Shown here in pieces: positions 16,872 through 25,950 of a DNA stretch of 64,000 bases; position 1 is the first letter of the stretch, and every line of letters starts with the position of its first letter. Below the pieces are notes generated by a model, which worked only from the letters and a program-made list of their open reading frames with translations, ran no database searches and was not told the DNA's origin. A program made the position numbers and the translations under genes. Source of the DNA: Asinibacterium sp. OR53 (GTDB taxonomy: Bacteria; Bacteroidota; Bacteroidia; Chitinophagales; Chitinophagaceae); contig NZ_KI911562.1 in the NCBI RefSeq assembly GCF_000515315.1, forward strand, positions 744,001 through 808,000, given 5' to 3'.

Positions 16872-18070
16872 TTTTTATCCGGCAGTATCCTGCCTACCAT
16901 GATTTTAGGGGTACGCACACCTGGTTTTATTTCTCCGCTCGGAATAAAAATATAATCTTTCCATTTCACCAGTGTTGTGGTTACCTGTGCGTTATCGGGC
17001 AACTCACCTATTTTTTCCCATCGATCGTTTGTGGTGTGATAGAGATAAAGGTTCCTGGAAAAACCGGAATGATGGTGGATCAAAGACAGCTTTTCTTTCT
17101 GCAGCGCCTGTTTTTCTGACTCCGATTGTACCGCAGCAATATGCGCATTGTACGTTTCTATTTTATGAAAGGTAAGCCCGTTATCACCGCCCGGCAGCAA
17201 AATATAGTCGGCACCCAGTGCAACACCTGTACCGGCAGACAGGTTGGTATTTTTATTACCGTCGCTGATCGGATGCTTTTCTTTCCATTGGCTGGTCGCA
17301 GGATCGAAACAAAAATTAGTATGGTGCAGTTTGCTGATGCCCGAAGCTGATGCTGTTCTTCCGCCTATGATGTATACGCAATCATGTGTGCCATCGGACT
17401 GCGCTACTGCTACTGAATGCGACATGGCAGCCGGTATTGAAGGTAATGTTTCCCACTGCGGGTTAGCAGCCGAAAGATTGAGCCGAAAGAAGGCCTCCGA
17501 TACCTTGCCTGTTGTTTCGCCGCCTGCTACATAAATACTATCTCCGATATGGGTAACAGCGGTGTTTGCAATAGGTATGGGTAATGAAGGAAGTTCCCGG
17601 AAGATCACGCTTTGTTCAGCATCGTTCCACTGCATCAGGAATACCTGGTTGCTGTAAGTAGCTGCACCTGTTTCACCACCAATGCATACAACACCAGCGG
17701 GAATGGTAACACTTGCCCCATAGGCTATAGCCTGTTTTAAACGGGCATCGCGCGCATGGATCCAACTGAAACCTTTTTTCTCATCCAGCTTCAACACATA
17801 GATTTCGTCGTGGTATCTTTTTTTCCCTCCCTGCCAGGGCATGGCATCCGGAAAATTAGCTCCGCCGGCAACCAGGAGCACCCCATCGTGCACGCCGGCG
17901 AATACACCGGCAACTCCTATTTGTTCTTGTGCACCTTCAGGCGCTGGTAATATAAGATCTGATGACCATTGAATGTATTCAGATTTTCTCCCCTGTGCAA
18001 ACAACCCGGCATGTATCATGATGGAAATGAAAAGAAAGGAAACGTATATGAATTGCTTTGTAGGCAACAT
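16868..18070 (-). CDS. nanM: N-acetylneuraminate epimerase / kelch mutarotase (NanM-like)
   Basis: Periplasmic beta-propeller that speeds the conversion of alpha- to beta-sialic acid after sialidase action. The 400-residue protein has a signal peptide (to about AQG) and repeated kelch-type segments, for example GVLLVAGGANFPDAMPWQGG, SIYVAGGETTGK, CVYIIGGRTAS and YILLPGGDNG. GGANFPD...WQGGKK is a recognisable NanM/YjhT feature. It is the second gene after nanA (18-base gap) and overlaps the permease gene by 4 bases. Confidence 0.88.
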   Translation of the reverse strand: MLPTKQFIYVSFLFISIMIHAGLFAQGRKSEYIQWSSDLILPAPEGAQEQIGVAGVFAGVHDGVLLVAGGANFPDAMPWQGGKKRYHDEIYVLKLDEKKGFSWIHARDARLKQAIAYGASVTIPAGVVCIGGETGAATYSNQVFLMQWNDAEQSVIFRELPSLPIPIANTAVTHIGDSIYVAGGETTGKVSEAFFRLNLSAANPQWETLPSIPAAMSHSVAVAQSDGTHDCVYIIGGRTASASGISKLHHTNFCFDPATSQWKEKHPISDGNKNTNLSAGTGVALGADYILLPGGDNGLTFHKIETYNAHIAAVQSESEKQALQKEKLSLIHHHSGFSRNLYLYHTTNDRWEKIGELPDNAQVTTTLVKWKDYIFIPSGEIKPGVRTPKIMVGRILPDKK

Positions 18071-18088
18071 TTTTTACAGCTAATTTAA

Positions 18089-19009
18089 TCATCTTGACCT
18101 GAACTGGTCGAAGCCTAGGGCTGCCACATCGGTTCTGAACCGGGCAAACTGTTCGGCACTCATGTTGTTCACAGGCAGCCTGAATTCACCACAATCAACG
18201 CCAACCAGTTTCATATATGCTTTACCGGTTGCAATACCTCCGTATTTACCCAGCAACCTGATCATATCGATAGATTGTTGTTGCAATACACGCGCTTTTT
18301 CAAGATCGTTGTCATTAAATGCCCCCATCAGTTCATAATACAATGGAGCAGCATAGTTAAAGGTACTTCCAACAGCCCCGGTAGCGCCTACTGCCAGCGC
18401 CGATAACATGTTTTCATCGCGGCCCCATAACATATCGTACTGTCGATCGGAGAAATTGAAACAGGATTGAAAATCCATGAAATCCTCGTGTGTGTATTTT
18501 ATCCCTGCAAAGTTGGGCACATTGCCGTGTATTTCCTGCAAGAGGTTGTACATGGGAATGTCAACACCCGTCAACACCGGTATATGGTAATAATAGAAGG
18601 GCATGTCGGGCACGCTTTGAGCAATGGCCGCACAACATTCAGCGAGTGTTTTGGCATTGGCCGGTTTGAAATAAAATGGCGCCGTGAAAGCAACTGCGTA
18701 CATGTTTGTGCTGCGTGCATACCTGGCAAGCTCCATGCAATCGGTCAAACTGGTGCCTCCCAACAGCGGCATCACTTTGAAATCCATATCTCCTTTGGTG
18801 CAGGCGCCCCATGCTTCTATGACTGCTTTCTTTTCTTCCAGGCTTAAGGATACGCCTTCTCCGGTAGATCCTACTATGAATGCTCCCTTCACGCCGTTGC
18901 GTTTTAAGAATGCATAATAAGTGGGGATCAGCGACAGATTCACCGATCCGTCTGCATGCATGGGTGTAAAAGGAGCTGCTATCAGCCCGCTTAAATGTTT
19001 AATGGTCAT
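18089..19009 (-). CDS. nanA: N-acetylneuraminate lyase
   Basis: Class I aldolase that splits Neu5Ac to ManNAc and pyruvate. The 306 residues form a DapA/NanA-type TIM barrel: GSTGEG at 47-52, catalytic Tyr141 in YYYHIP, and the Schiff-base Lys171 in AGIKYTHEDF. A nanA rather than dapA assignment is supported by the YHIP/KYTHED context and by the sialic-acid neighbours. It is the first gene of nanA-nanM-permease-esterase-epimerase and lies downstream of a terminator that separates it from susCD. Confidence 0.93.
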   Translation of the reverse strand: MTIKHLSGLIAAPFTPMHADGSVNLSLIPTYYAFLKRNGVKGAFIVGSTGEGVSLSLEEKKAVIEAWGACTKGDMDFKVMPLLGGTSLTDCMELARYARSTNMYAVAFTAPFYFKPANAKTLAECCAAIAQSVPDMPFYYYHIPVLTGVDIPMYNLLQEIHGNVPNFAGIKYTHEDFMDFQSCFNFSDRQYDMLWGRDENMLSALAVGATGAVGSTFNYAAPLYYELMGAFNDNDLEKARVLQQQSIDMIRLLGKYGGIATGKAYMKLVGVDCGEFRLPVNNMSAEQFARFRTDVAALGFDQFRSR

Positions 19010-19121
19010 TGGTTTCTTTTATTACTATTCTGAGATGCTTTCCATTTGTTCGTTCGCAGTTGTTTGGGTCGTATGTTGTTCTAATAAATGTAAGCATTGA
19101 TGCCATTTAATCCGGTTGCAG

Positions 19122-19151
19122 TAAAAATGACCGGAGACGAGCTCCGGTCAT
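19122..19151 (-). terminator. Terminator after susCD
   Basis: ATGACCGGAG (19127-19136) and CTCCGGTCAT (19142-19151) form a perfect 10-bp stem with a 5-base loop. Read on the minus strand the stem is followed by TTTTTAC, so it is a good rho-independent terminator for the susCD transcript. It implies that nanA has its own promoter in 19010-19120, although no clear -7 element was found there. Confidence 0.8.
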
Positions 19152-19179
19152 CCGCTCTATCTAAATAACCATTCGCAAA

Positions 19180-19211
19180 TCGTTCCTGCCAGAACACAGG
19201 CAGGGAACGAA
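19180..19211. other. Imperfect hairpin after susD
   Basis: TCGTTCCTGCC and GGCAGGGAACGA can pair with a single bulged base around the loop AGAACACA. It lies between the susD stop and the main terminator and could protect the 3' end of the susCD message or act as a second pause hairpin. Confidence 0.45.
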
Positions 19212-19240
19212 TGGCGCTGATACTCAAGAATGCCGGGCTA

Positions 19241-20791
19241 TCAGTATCCGGTGGTTTGTGTCAGCAGAGGATCATTGTTCAGCATGCTCATAGAAATGGG
19301 CAGCAAAAAAGTAGGTCCTTTACCTGAGTTAACCGTTGCAGGCGACAGGTATTTGGGATCAACATATTTGAATACCCATTTATCTCCAGCCCTTCTCAAG
19401 CCAAACCAACGTTTGCCTTCGCCAATGAATTCTCTTAACTGCTCTTCCAGAACGGCCTGTATATTATCGTCGATCGTGCTATTCACATAAGGAATATAAG
19501 TGGCTCCATAAGCCCTTTGCCGTATCTGGTTGATTTCGGCTGAGGGGTCCTGCCCCAGCTTCGCTTTTGCTTCCGCAGCCATCAACAATATTTCTGCATA
19601 ACGGTAAATGGGGTAATCGTTATTATAAACCTGGGTGGTACCCGATGTAGATCCGATCCATTTGGTAAGCAATACACCCCTGGTGGCATAAGGTGCACTG
19701 GTGCTGTACATCACTTTAAAGCTACCGTTGATGCGCTGGTCAGCCGGACCACTTGTCAGTTTGTTAATCATATTTTGGTTCATCCCACAACGGTTGGCTC
19801 CATTCACATAAGGATAGATGCTGGAAACCGTAGGCGCGTTAGGTACCTGCTGAAATGAAAGCGTGGTCGCTTGTATGCTGTTGACCTGGAAGGAACCAAA
19901 GGTTCCCATCTGCGCCTGGTTAAGTTCATAATTCAACGCAAAAATGATTTCCGGGTTATTTGCTTTTTTTGTAGGGTCGAATATATCTGCATAATTCGCG
20001 TCCAGGTTCAATGTTGCGCTCTGCAGGCCTTCTAATTCCTGTAAGGCCGCCAGTGCCGTATTCAGGTCATTGGTTCCACCTCCCATCAAAGTGCCCGACC
20101 ACAAATACACATCTCCTTTCAACGACAAGGTAGCAAGTCGGTTCCAGTAAACCCTTTTGCCCGCCGGCAGCGCGTTGTTGCCGTTGAACAGGGTGAGCGA
20201 CTGGTTGATGTCGTTTTTGATCTGTAACATGATAGAATCGACTTTAGTGCGTGCCTTATAGGTCTGTGCCGCATTATTGATCGTGGAAATGGGTGTTGTA
20301 TTGAGTGGTACATCTCCCCATGTACGCAGCATGGTATAATAAATGTATGCCCTGAGGCCGTACATTTCGGCCAATGCCTGGTTCTTTACTGCAGATGATA
20401 AAACCGATACCTGCGGATACAAGTTGATAACGTTATTAACCTGGTAAAGCAGATTGTAAAAACCACCCCAGTTATTTGCCGGCACATTCAGTGCGCTGAT
20501 GTTATGGGTATAATATTGTGAAAGGCCTCCATCGACAGACTCGGTAAACAACCCGTCTGTCCATATTTCGCTTCGCATTTCGCCCAATGCAAATAAAGTA
20601 CTGTTATAACCTCTGAGCGATGCATACACACCTGAATAAAGCGTTTGTGCAGCGTTGGGGTCCGATAAAGTAAGGGAGGTACTGATCTGATCCTGCGGGA
20701 TCACATCCTGTAAATCTTTTTTACAGGATGTGGCGCCTGTCAGCAGTCCCAGGCCCAATATGATAAGTATTGAAAATCTATGCTGTTTCAT
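19241..20791 (-). CDS. SusD/RagB-family glycan-binding lipoprotein
   Basis: Outer-membrane surface lipoprotein that captures glycans for the paired SusC transporter. The 516-residue precursor has a lipoprotein signal (LLTGATSCKKD, Cys23 as lipidation site), the SusD TPR-like N-terminal region (DPNAAQTLYSGVYASLRG) and the RagB C-terminal pattern (YPIYRYAEILLMAAEAKAKLG, IRQRAYG, EEQLREFIGEGKRWFGLRR). It lies 37 bases after susC. Sialylated glycans are inferred from the neighbours. Confidence 0.95.
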   Translation of the reverse strand: MKQHRFSILIILGLGLLTGATSCKKDLQDVIPQDQISTSLTLSDPNAAQTLYSGVYASLRGYNSTLFALGEMRSEIWTDGLFTESVDGGLSQYYTHNISALNVPANNWGGFYNLLYQVNNVINLYPQVSVLSSAVKNQALAEMYGLRAYIYYTMLRTWGDVPLNTTPISTINNAAQTYKARTKVDSIMLQIKNDINQSLTLFNGNNALPAGKRVYWNRLATLSLKGDVYLWSGTLMGGGTNDLNTALAALQELEGLQSATLNLDANYADIFDPTKKANNPEIIFALNYELNQAQMGTFGSFQVNSIQATTLSFQQVPNAPTVSSIYPYVNGANRCGMNQNMINKLTSGPADQRINGSFKVMYSTSAPYATRGVLLTKWIGSTSGTTQVYNNDYPIYRYAEILLMAAEAKAKLGQDPSAEINQIRQRAYGATYIPYVNSTIDDNIQAVLEEQLREFIGEGKRWFGLRRAGDKWVFKYVDPKYLSPATVNSGKGPTFLLPISMSMLNNDPLLTQTTGY

Positions 20792-20828
20792 AATACATTG
20801 TATTGAATGGTTCTGTGTTGAATCATAA

Positions 20829-23800
20829 TTAAAGTGTAATGTTCACGCCCAGTGTCAGCCTCCTGGGAAGTGGAAATTTGCCATTGTCCACACCACCCAC
20901 TTCAGGGAAGTTGCCACTGTATTGTGTCAGGTAAAACAGGTTGCTTCCTGTTGCAAACAGGCGGAGGTTATGCACTTTATTATTCAGGGCTTTTCTCAAT
21001 AATGCAGGAGTCATGTCGTAGCTCAGTGTAAGCTCCCGCAGGGCCAGGTAATCTCCTTTCTCCCAAAACTCTTTAAAAGGATTGTTGCCGGATGCATCGG
21101 TAGCATAGTTCCTTCCCTGGTTAGCCCAGTAGAACCTGGGCAATGTGCCGTTCGGATTGGTGGGCGACCATGTCTTCAATGCATCTACGGTTGAGTTCTG
21201 TGAACCCTGCACCTGGCTCAATCCCCTTAATTTCTCGTTGTTAAGAATCATGAAGTTCAGCGCATAATCGAACTGTGCATACAGGCTAAAGCCTTTATAG
21301 CCTACCATTGTCGAAAATCCGCCTAGAATATTGGGCACTGACCTGCCTACATAAGTAAACTGGCGGCTGTCAATGGTGTCGTTCTTGTATACCTGGTTCC
21401 ACATCGCATCACCCAACTGGTGCAGGTTCTTATGTATGTAAGGCATAAACGCGTTGTATACACTGGCATCCTTGCTGAGATCGGCGGCAGATCTGTAAAT
21501 GCCGCTATAGCTGGGCGCCCAGATTTCATCGGTACCTACCCTGCTGCCTTCCTGTAACCCGGCTACCTGCATTAACTGGCCGGGATGATTCGGATCCCAT
21601 ACCTGTATGGTGCTCTGCCTGTTTCCGGGAAGCCCGTTGTAAGGCAGTTTCACTACATAGTTTTTGAACGTATAGAAGTTGGCGCTGACATCAACACTCA
21701 ATCCATCTGCTTTCACCGGCTTGATGATTTTCGCTTTTACTTCCAGTTCAATCCCTTTGTTCCTTAACTGACCAAGGTTGGTAGTAAAAGAAGTAAACCC
21801 TGTTTGTGCAGAGATGGGAAGAGAAGCGATCTTATCGTATACATCGCGCACAAAATAATCGGCGATCAATGTAACGCGGTTATTCAGGATACCAATGTCC
21901 ACACCTACATCGAACGTAGACGCTTTCTCCCATTTCAGATCGGTATTGATATAAGAGGGCGCATAAGTTCCTCCCAGTCCATTATAAATACCAGCCGATG
22001 AATATACCTGTGCGGTGGCGTAGTAACCCAACGGATTGATGCTGCCGTTCTGTCCCCAGCTCACCCGCGGTTTCAATACATTGATGTATTTACTCAGGAA
22101 GCTTTTTTCAAAAAAATCTTCTTTGTGCATATTCCATCCGGCCGATACACCGGGGAATAAACCGAAGCGATTATTGGCAAGCCTTGAACTGCCATCGTAT
22201 CTGAAGTTGGCAGTAAGAAAGTATTTATTGAGATAACTGTAATTGACCCTGCCGATGGCCGATGTAAGCCTGTCCCATGCATTGAAATCGGAAGAAGCGC
22301 TGACAGGATTCTGGATCACACCGTTTACCACGCTGGCGGGAAGCGATGCATATAACCAGGGGATCAGGTCGGTAGGCGCCCCACTTGCACTGGCAGAGAA
22401 GCTTTTTTCGGTAAACTCGTAAAATTCACCGCCTCCCAATACCGACAGTTTGTGGTTGCCGAAAGATTTATCGTATTGCAGGAAAGCGTTGTAAGAATAC
22501 TGAACATCATTGTAATTGCTGTACGATGCAGGCCTGGTGGTGTTGAAAGCACCGCCGTTGCCCTGCTGGTATGCCTTGGTAAATGCATTGGCATTGTTAT
22601 ACAACAGGTAACCCGATCCCGAAGCCAGGAACTTCAAAGAAGGCAGGATACTGTATTCAATGTTCAGGCTACCTGTGATCCTTTGCTGTGAACTGTTGTT
22701 ATTGTACAACTGGCTCCAGTAATTAGGATTGCCCAGCGAATTGTCATTCGGGCCCGGCAAAACAGCGCCGGAAGTATCATTGGTATATCGTACTGTAGGC
22801 GCCACACCAATGAACCGTTGCATCAGTCCGCCGGCGCCGCCACCCGCAGGATCCACATAAGGTACCAACTGGCTCACAGTATAAGCAGAAGTGCTCATGG
22901 ACACTTTCAGGTTTTTCCCCACATTGAGACCGCCGTTAAAATTCATGCTCAGCCTTTTCAGCGATGAGCCGATGATGATGCCATTGTCTTTTGCCATACC
23001 TAATCCCAATGAAAAGCTTCCCTGCTCATTGGCCCCTGATAAATTCAGGTAATGTTCCTGGGTGGTCTGCTGCTGCAGGATCATATTTTCGCGCGTCTTT
23101 ACATCGAGGGAGCGATATAGAATACTATCCATCTGACCGGCTATAAAAGGGTTCGGATCGATCAGTAAACCCCATTGCGGATTGCCGATGTATTTTCTGT
23201 TCGCAGCAGATACCAGTTGAGTTGAATACAAACCGATGGGTGTGGTCCAGGCATTGTTCACCGCCCAGCCCCATGAACCCAGGTTTTGTCCCCTGTCGGT
23301 AGCCGCAGCGCTGTTATTGCCATCGGCAAGGTCGGCCTGGTAACGGCTGGCGATACCTTCCCTGTTCTTGGAAATATATTGTGCTGCCGTTAAATATTCC
23401 AATGGATTCCGGCGGATATAATTGGTTGTTTGACGGAAGCTGTAGTTTACCTGGGCTTTGCCCTTCTTACCTTTTTTGGTAGTAACCAGGATAACGCCGT
23501 TGGAAGCGCGGGCGCCGTAAATAGCCGTAGAAGCCGCGTCCTTCAACAGGTCGATGCTTTCTACATCGTCCATATTGATACCGTACAAACTGGGCACGAT
23601 CACACCATCCATTACCACCATTGGGCTACCGCCGCCGTTGAAATCGGTACCACCCCTGAATGAAATGGAAGGCGTTGTTCCGGGCTGGCCGGTGGACTGC
23701 TGTATTTTCAATCCGGGCATTGTACCCTGTAAAGCAGTGGCCACATTGGTACTGGGAGAAGATTTGAGTGCATTTTGGTCGAGACTGGTTACGGCGCCCG

Positions 23801-24170
23801 ACAAGGTCTGCCGGCTTTGTTTACCGTAACCCACCACCACCACTTCACCCAGTTTTGATACATCTGGTTTCAGCTTGATGCTGGCTTCATCATTATCACC
23901 TACCCGCCATTCCTGGGAAATGAAACCGGTGTAGGTGAAAAGGAGCTGGTCTCCTTTTTGGGCCAGGATCACAAAGGTTCCGTTGGGTTGCGTTTGGGTA
24001 ACACGTTTCTTTCCTTTTACGGTAACGGTTACACCGGCGAGCGGATTATTGTCTTCCTGTGAAAGAATGGTACCGGATACTTTCCGGTCCTGCGCTTGCA
24101 GCGCTGCAGAGCAAAGAAGGGCGAATAAGCAGATCATCCCCTTCCATAGCATAGTCTTTTTTCGATTCAT
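20829..24170 (-). CDS. SusC/RagA-family TonB-linked outer membrane transporter
   Basis: Outer-membrane TonB-dependent transporter of 1113 residues. After the signal peptide comes a carboxypeptidase-regulatory-like domain (VSGTILSQEDNNPLAGVTVTVKGKK, ~30-110), the TonB-box-like EVVVVGYGKQSRQTLSGAV, the plug (VDGVIVPSLYGINMDDVESIDLLKDAASTAIYGARASNGVI is the SusC signature) and a 22-strand barrel ending LTLGVNITL. It is paired with susD and follows the sialidase gene, but a copy of the 22-bp operator at 24187-24208 suggests separate control from the sialidase promoter. Confidence 0.96.
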   Translation of the reverse strand: MNRKKTMLWKGMICLFALLCSAALQAQDRKVSGTILSQEDNNPLAGVTVTVKGKKRVTQTQPNGTFVILAQKGDQLLFTYTGFISQEWRVGDNDEASIKLKPDVSKLGEVVVVGYGKQSRQTLSGAVTSLDQNALKSSPSTNVATALQGTMPGLKIQQSTGQPGTTPSISFRGGTDFNGGGSPMVVMDGVIVPSLYGINMDDVESIDLLKDAASTAIYGARASNGVILVTTKKGKKGKAQVNYSFRQTTNYIRRNPLEYLTAAQYISKNREGIASRYQADLADGNNSAAATDRGQNLGSWGWAVNNAWTTPIGLYSTQLVSAANRKYIGNPQWGLLIDPNPFIAGQMDSILYRSLDVKTRENMILQQQTTQEHYLNLSGANEQGSFSLGLGMAKDNGIIIGSSLKRLSMNFNGGLNVGKNLKVSMSTSAYTVSQLVPYVDPAGGGAGGLMQRFIGVAPTVRYTNDTSGAVLPGPNDNSLGNPNYWSQLYNNNSSQQRITGSLNIEYSILPSLKFLASGSGYLLYNNANAFTKAYQQGNGGAFNTTRPASYSNYNDVQYSYNAFLQYDKSFGNHKLSVLGGGEFYEFTEKSFSASASGAPTDLIPWLYASLPASVVNGVIQNPVSASSDFNAWDRLTSAIGRVNYSYLNKYFLTANFRYDGSSRLANNRFGLFPGVSAGWNMHKEDFFEKSFLSKYINVLKPRVSWGQNGSINPLGYYATAQVYSSAGIYNGLGGTYAPSYINTDLKWEKASTFDVGVDIGILNNRVTLIADYFVRDVYDKIASLPISAQTGFTSFTTNLGQLRNKGIELEVKAKIIKPVKADGLSVDVSANFYTFKNYVVKLPYNGLPGNRQSTIQVWDPNHPGQLMQVAGLQEGSRVGTDEIWAPSYSGIYRSAADLSKDASVYNAFMPYIHKNLHQLGDAMWNQVYKNDTIDSRQFTYVGRSVPNILGGFSTMVGYKGFSLYAQFDYALNFMILNNEKLRGLSQVQGSQNSTVDALKTWSPTNPNGTLPRFYWANQGRNYATDASGNNPFKEFWEKGDYLALRELTLSYDMTPALLRKALNNKVHNLRLFATGSNLFYLTQYSGNFPEVGGVDNGKFPLPRRLTLGVNITL

Positions 24171-24186
24171 GGCAACTGTTTTGACT

Positions 24187-24208
24187 TTATGTATTATGTA
24201 TTACATAT
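24187..24208. promoter_or_regulatory. Operator copy 1 (upstream of susC)
   Basis: A 22-bp stretch identical, in reverse orientation, to 25876-25897. Its core is the palindrome TATGTA-T-TACATA (24195-24207) preceded by a second TATGTAT half-site. It lies 16 bases upstream of the susC start codon. The half-site TGTA-N-TACA style fits GntR/FCD regulators, and the regulator gene is in the cluster. Confidence 0.7.
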
Positions 24209-24284
24209 ACACAAACATACAGAAATACTTATTCGGTCCAAATTTATTTTTTACCGTGGGTAAAATCGGCAGAAAGCCGCATGC

Positions 24285-25853
24285 TTACTGGGCTTTCAAC
24301 ACGTCTTTTACAGGTATTTTCTGGAAAACCAGGTTGGCCTGGCTTCCTTCGTACAGGAGCCCCAGGTGGTCTTCATCAATGGAAGTAAGTGTGGGATAAC
24401 CGTTGCCTGTGAGGTCATCCACTACCAATTGCAAGTTTATCGGCCATGTCAAACCCATATCCAGGCTGGCTTTGATGGTCATGCGATCCCGGTGTTTGGT
24501 ATCATCAGGATTTACAAAGAACAAAACAGTTTGTCCATGATAAATATGCTTGATGATAGAAGCATTGCAGACCGGATCTTTCAGGGCCTTGCGCGAAGAA
24601 GGATGTTCCGTCCAGGTTTTACCCAGGTCCTGCGTAGTGAAGATCGTTCTTGCAGCACCTCTGTTATCGCGCATATTCAACATCAGTATTCCGGGGGTTG
24701 TTTCCACCACCTGCGCCTCGGTGGTATTCGGATAAGCGGCAGAGCCAAAATGCCAGCTCGCGCCGTGATCTTTGCTGTAGAGTATCGTGGAATGGGGCAA
24801 CTTGCTGGAGTCTTTAAACTGTGCCGGGAATACCAGCGTGCCGTCCTGCATGCTGATGCCCCTGCCGGGTCCCTGAAAACACAATGTCCAGGAAGGGTCT
24901 TTCACCTGCGCAGTGATATTGATGGGGGCCGACCAGGTTTTGCCATCGTCCATGCTTTTCACCAGCATCAATTGCCCCGTTTGTTCGGGCGTCAGGCCAG
25001 GCTGTGAAGCGGTCCATGCCCGCTGTTTAGGATAGCCGTGCAACCAAAGGGCAGCAACCCAAAGAGTGCCTGTTTGCCCGTCCACTAAAACTGATGGGTC
25101 ACCTATACCGTTTTCATCTTGCGGGCGGTTGCCATAAGTACCCATGTCCATGACGGTTTGCATCGGTTCCCAGGTTTGTCCGCCGTCTGTACTTCTACTC
25201 ATCCCTACATCTATATTGCCCTGCAGGTCTGCCGAATTGTTGTAGCGGATATCATACACGGCAACCAATGTTCCCAACCGGGTGGTAACCAGTCCGGGAA
25301 TACGGTAAGTATTCACTTTATCGTCGCCCGCTTTTCGTAAGGCGACTCCGATCCGTTGCGGCACGCTGGTAAAGTTCATCCCGATCCGCTCCTGCCTGCC
25401 ATCCAACACAAGACTTTCCGGCACTGCATTGATGCGGTTCAGCAGCCCGGCTCCATTATCCAATGCTGCCGATAACCAAAGATGGTGTATGCTGTCTTTC
25501 AAAGGAAGGTTCGTGTGCAATACAACTTTTTCGCTTTCCGGCACAGCGGTTGCCACCAGCGCCCGGGTATTGAAAACGCTGTCACTCCCGGTATCATACA
25601 ACCGCAATATTTTGATATCCTGTATACGGGTAGTTCCGGTAAGCCTGATGCTCAGTCCCGTCAGTGTTTTTCCGCGCCCGGCTATACGCACACGCACCAA
25701 CTGGTTATCGGTCTTCCCCAGCAGCACCGGCACCCGGTCCTGGTGAACAACAACGCCCGCAGGCGTCTGGCTGATTTTACTTACTTTGTTACAGGTAGCA
25801 TATACACAGGTGAGCATGACCAGGATGGGCACGAATCTGATGGCAATCTTCAT
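24285..25853 (-). CDS. nanH: Sialidase (GH33-type exo-alpha-sialidase)
   Basis: Hydrolyses terminal sialic acid from glycoconjugates. With the ATG at 25853 it has 522 residues. The export signal is followed by Cys21, so it may be a lipoprotein although the lipobox is weak. Residues ~35-165 match the sialidase N-terminal (BNR-associated) domain. The propeller has Y183-RIP (residues 183-186) and five Asp boxes: SRSTDGGQTW, KSMDDGKTW, YSKDHGASW, TTQDLGKTW and ASLDMGLTW. A frame starting at 25895 would begin inside the operator, so it was rejected. It is the first gene of the leftward glycan-capture part. Confidence 0.94.
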   Translation of the reverse strand: MKIAIRFVPILVMLTCVYATCNKVSKISQTPAGVVVHQDRVPVLLGKTDNQLVRVRIAGRGKTLTGLSIRLTGTTRIQDIKILRLYDTGSDSVFNTRALVATAVPESEKVVLHTNLPLKDSIHHLWLSAALDNGAGLLNRINAVPESLVLDGRQERIGMNFTSVPQRIGVALRKAGDDKVNTYRIPGLVTTRLGTLVAVYDIRYNNSADLQGNIDVGMSRSTDGGQTWEPMQTVMDMGTYGNRPQDENGIGDPSVLVDGQTGTLWVAALWLHGYPKQRAWTASQPGLTPEQTGQLMLVKSMDDGKTWSAPINITAQVKDPSWTLCFQGPGRGISMQDGTLVFPAQFKDSSKLPHSTILYSKDHGASWHFGSAAYPNTTEAQVVETTPGILMLNMRDNRGAARTIFTTQDLGKTWTEHPSSRKALKDPVCNASIIKHIYHGQTVLFFVNPDDTKHRDRMTIKASLDMGLTWPINLQLVVDDLTGNGYPTLTSIDEDHLGLLYEGSQANLVFQKIPVKDVLKAQ

Positions 25854-25865
25854 AAAAAATTTTTT

Positions 25866-25873
25866 CAAAAATA
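25866..25873 (-). promoter_or_regulatory. -7 element of the sialidase promoter
   Basis: Minus-strand TATTTTTG matches TAnnTTTG exactly, 12 bases before the start codon. The operator copy 25876-25897 lies directly upstream and covers the spacer and -33 position, so a bound protein would block RNA polymerase. Confidence 0.65.
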
Positions 25874-25875
25874 TA

Positions 25876-25897
25876 ATATGTAATACATAATACATAA
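25876..25897. promoter_or_regulatory. Operator copy 2 (between sialidase and gntR)
   Basis: Reverse complement of 24187-24208 without a mismatch over 22 bp. It overlaps the sialidase promoter and lies 53 bases before the gntR start codon, so one site could control both divergent genes. Confidence 0.7.
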
Positions 25898-25950
25898 TTT
25901 TAGTTTATCTTGGAATTCATTCAATATCTTTACCCTTTAAAGAAAGCCAC

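Noticed and set aside
20792..20804. AATACA-T-TGTATT palindrome before susD as a third GntR operator
   Set aside because: Half-sites have the opposite polarity to the TATGTA-T-TACATA core and the match is short.
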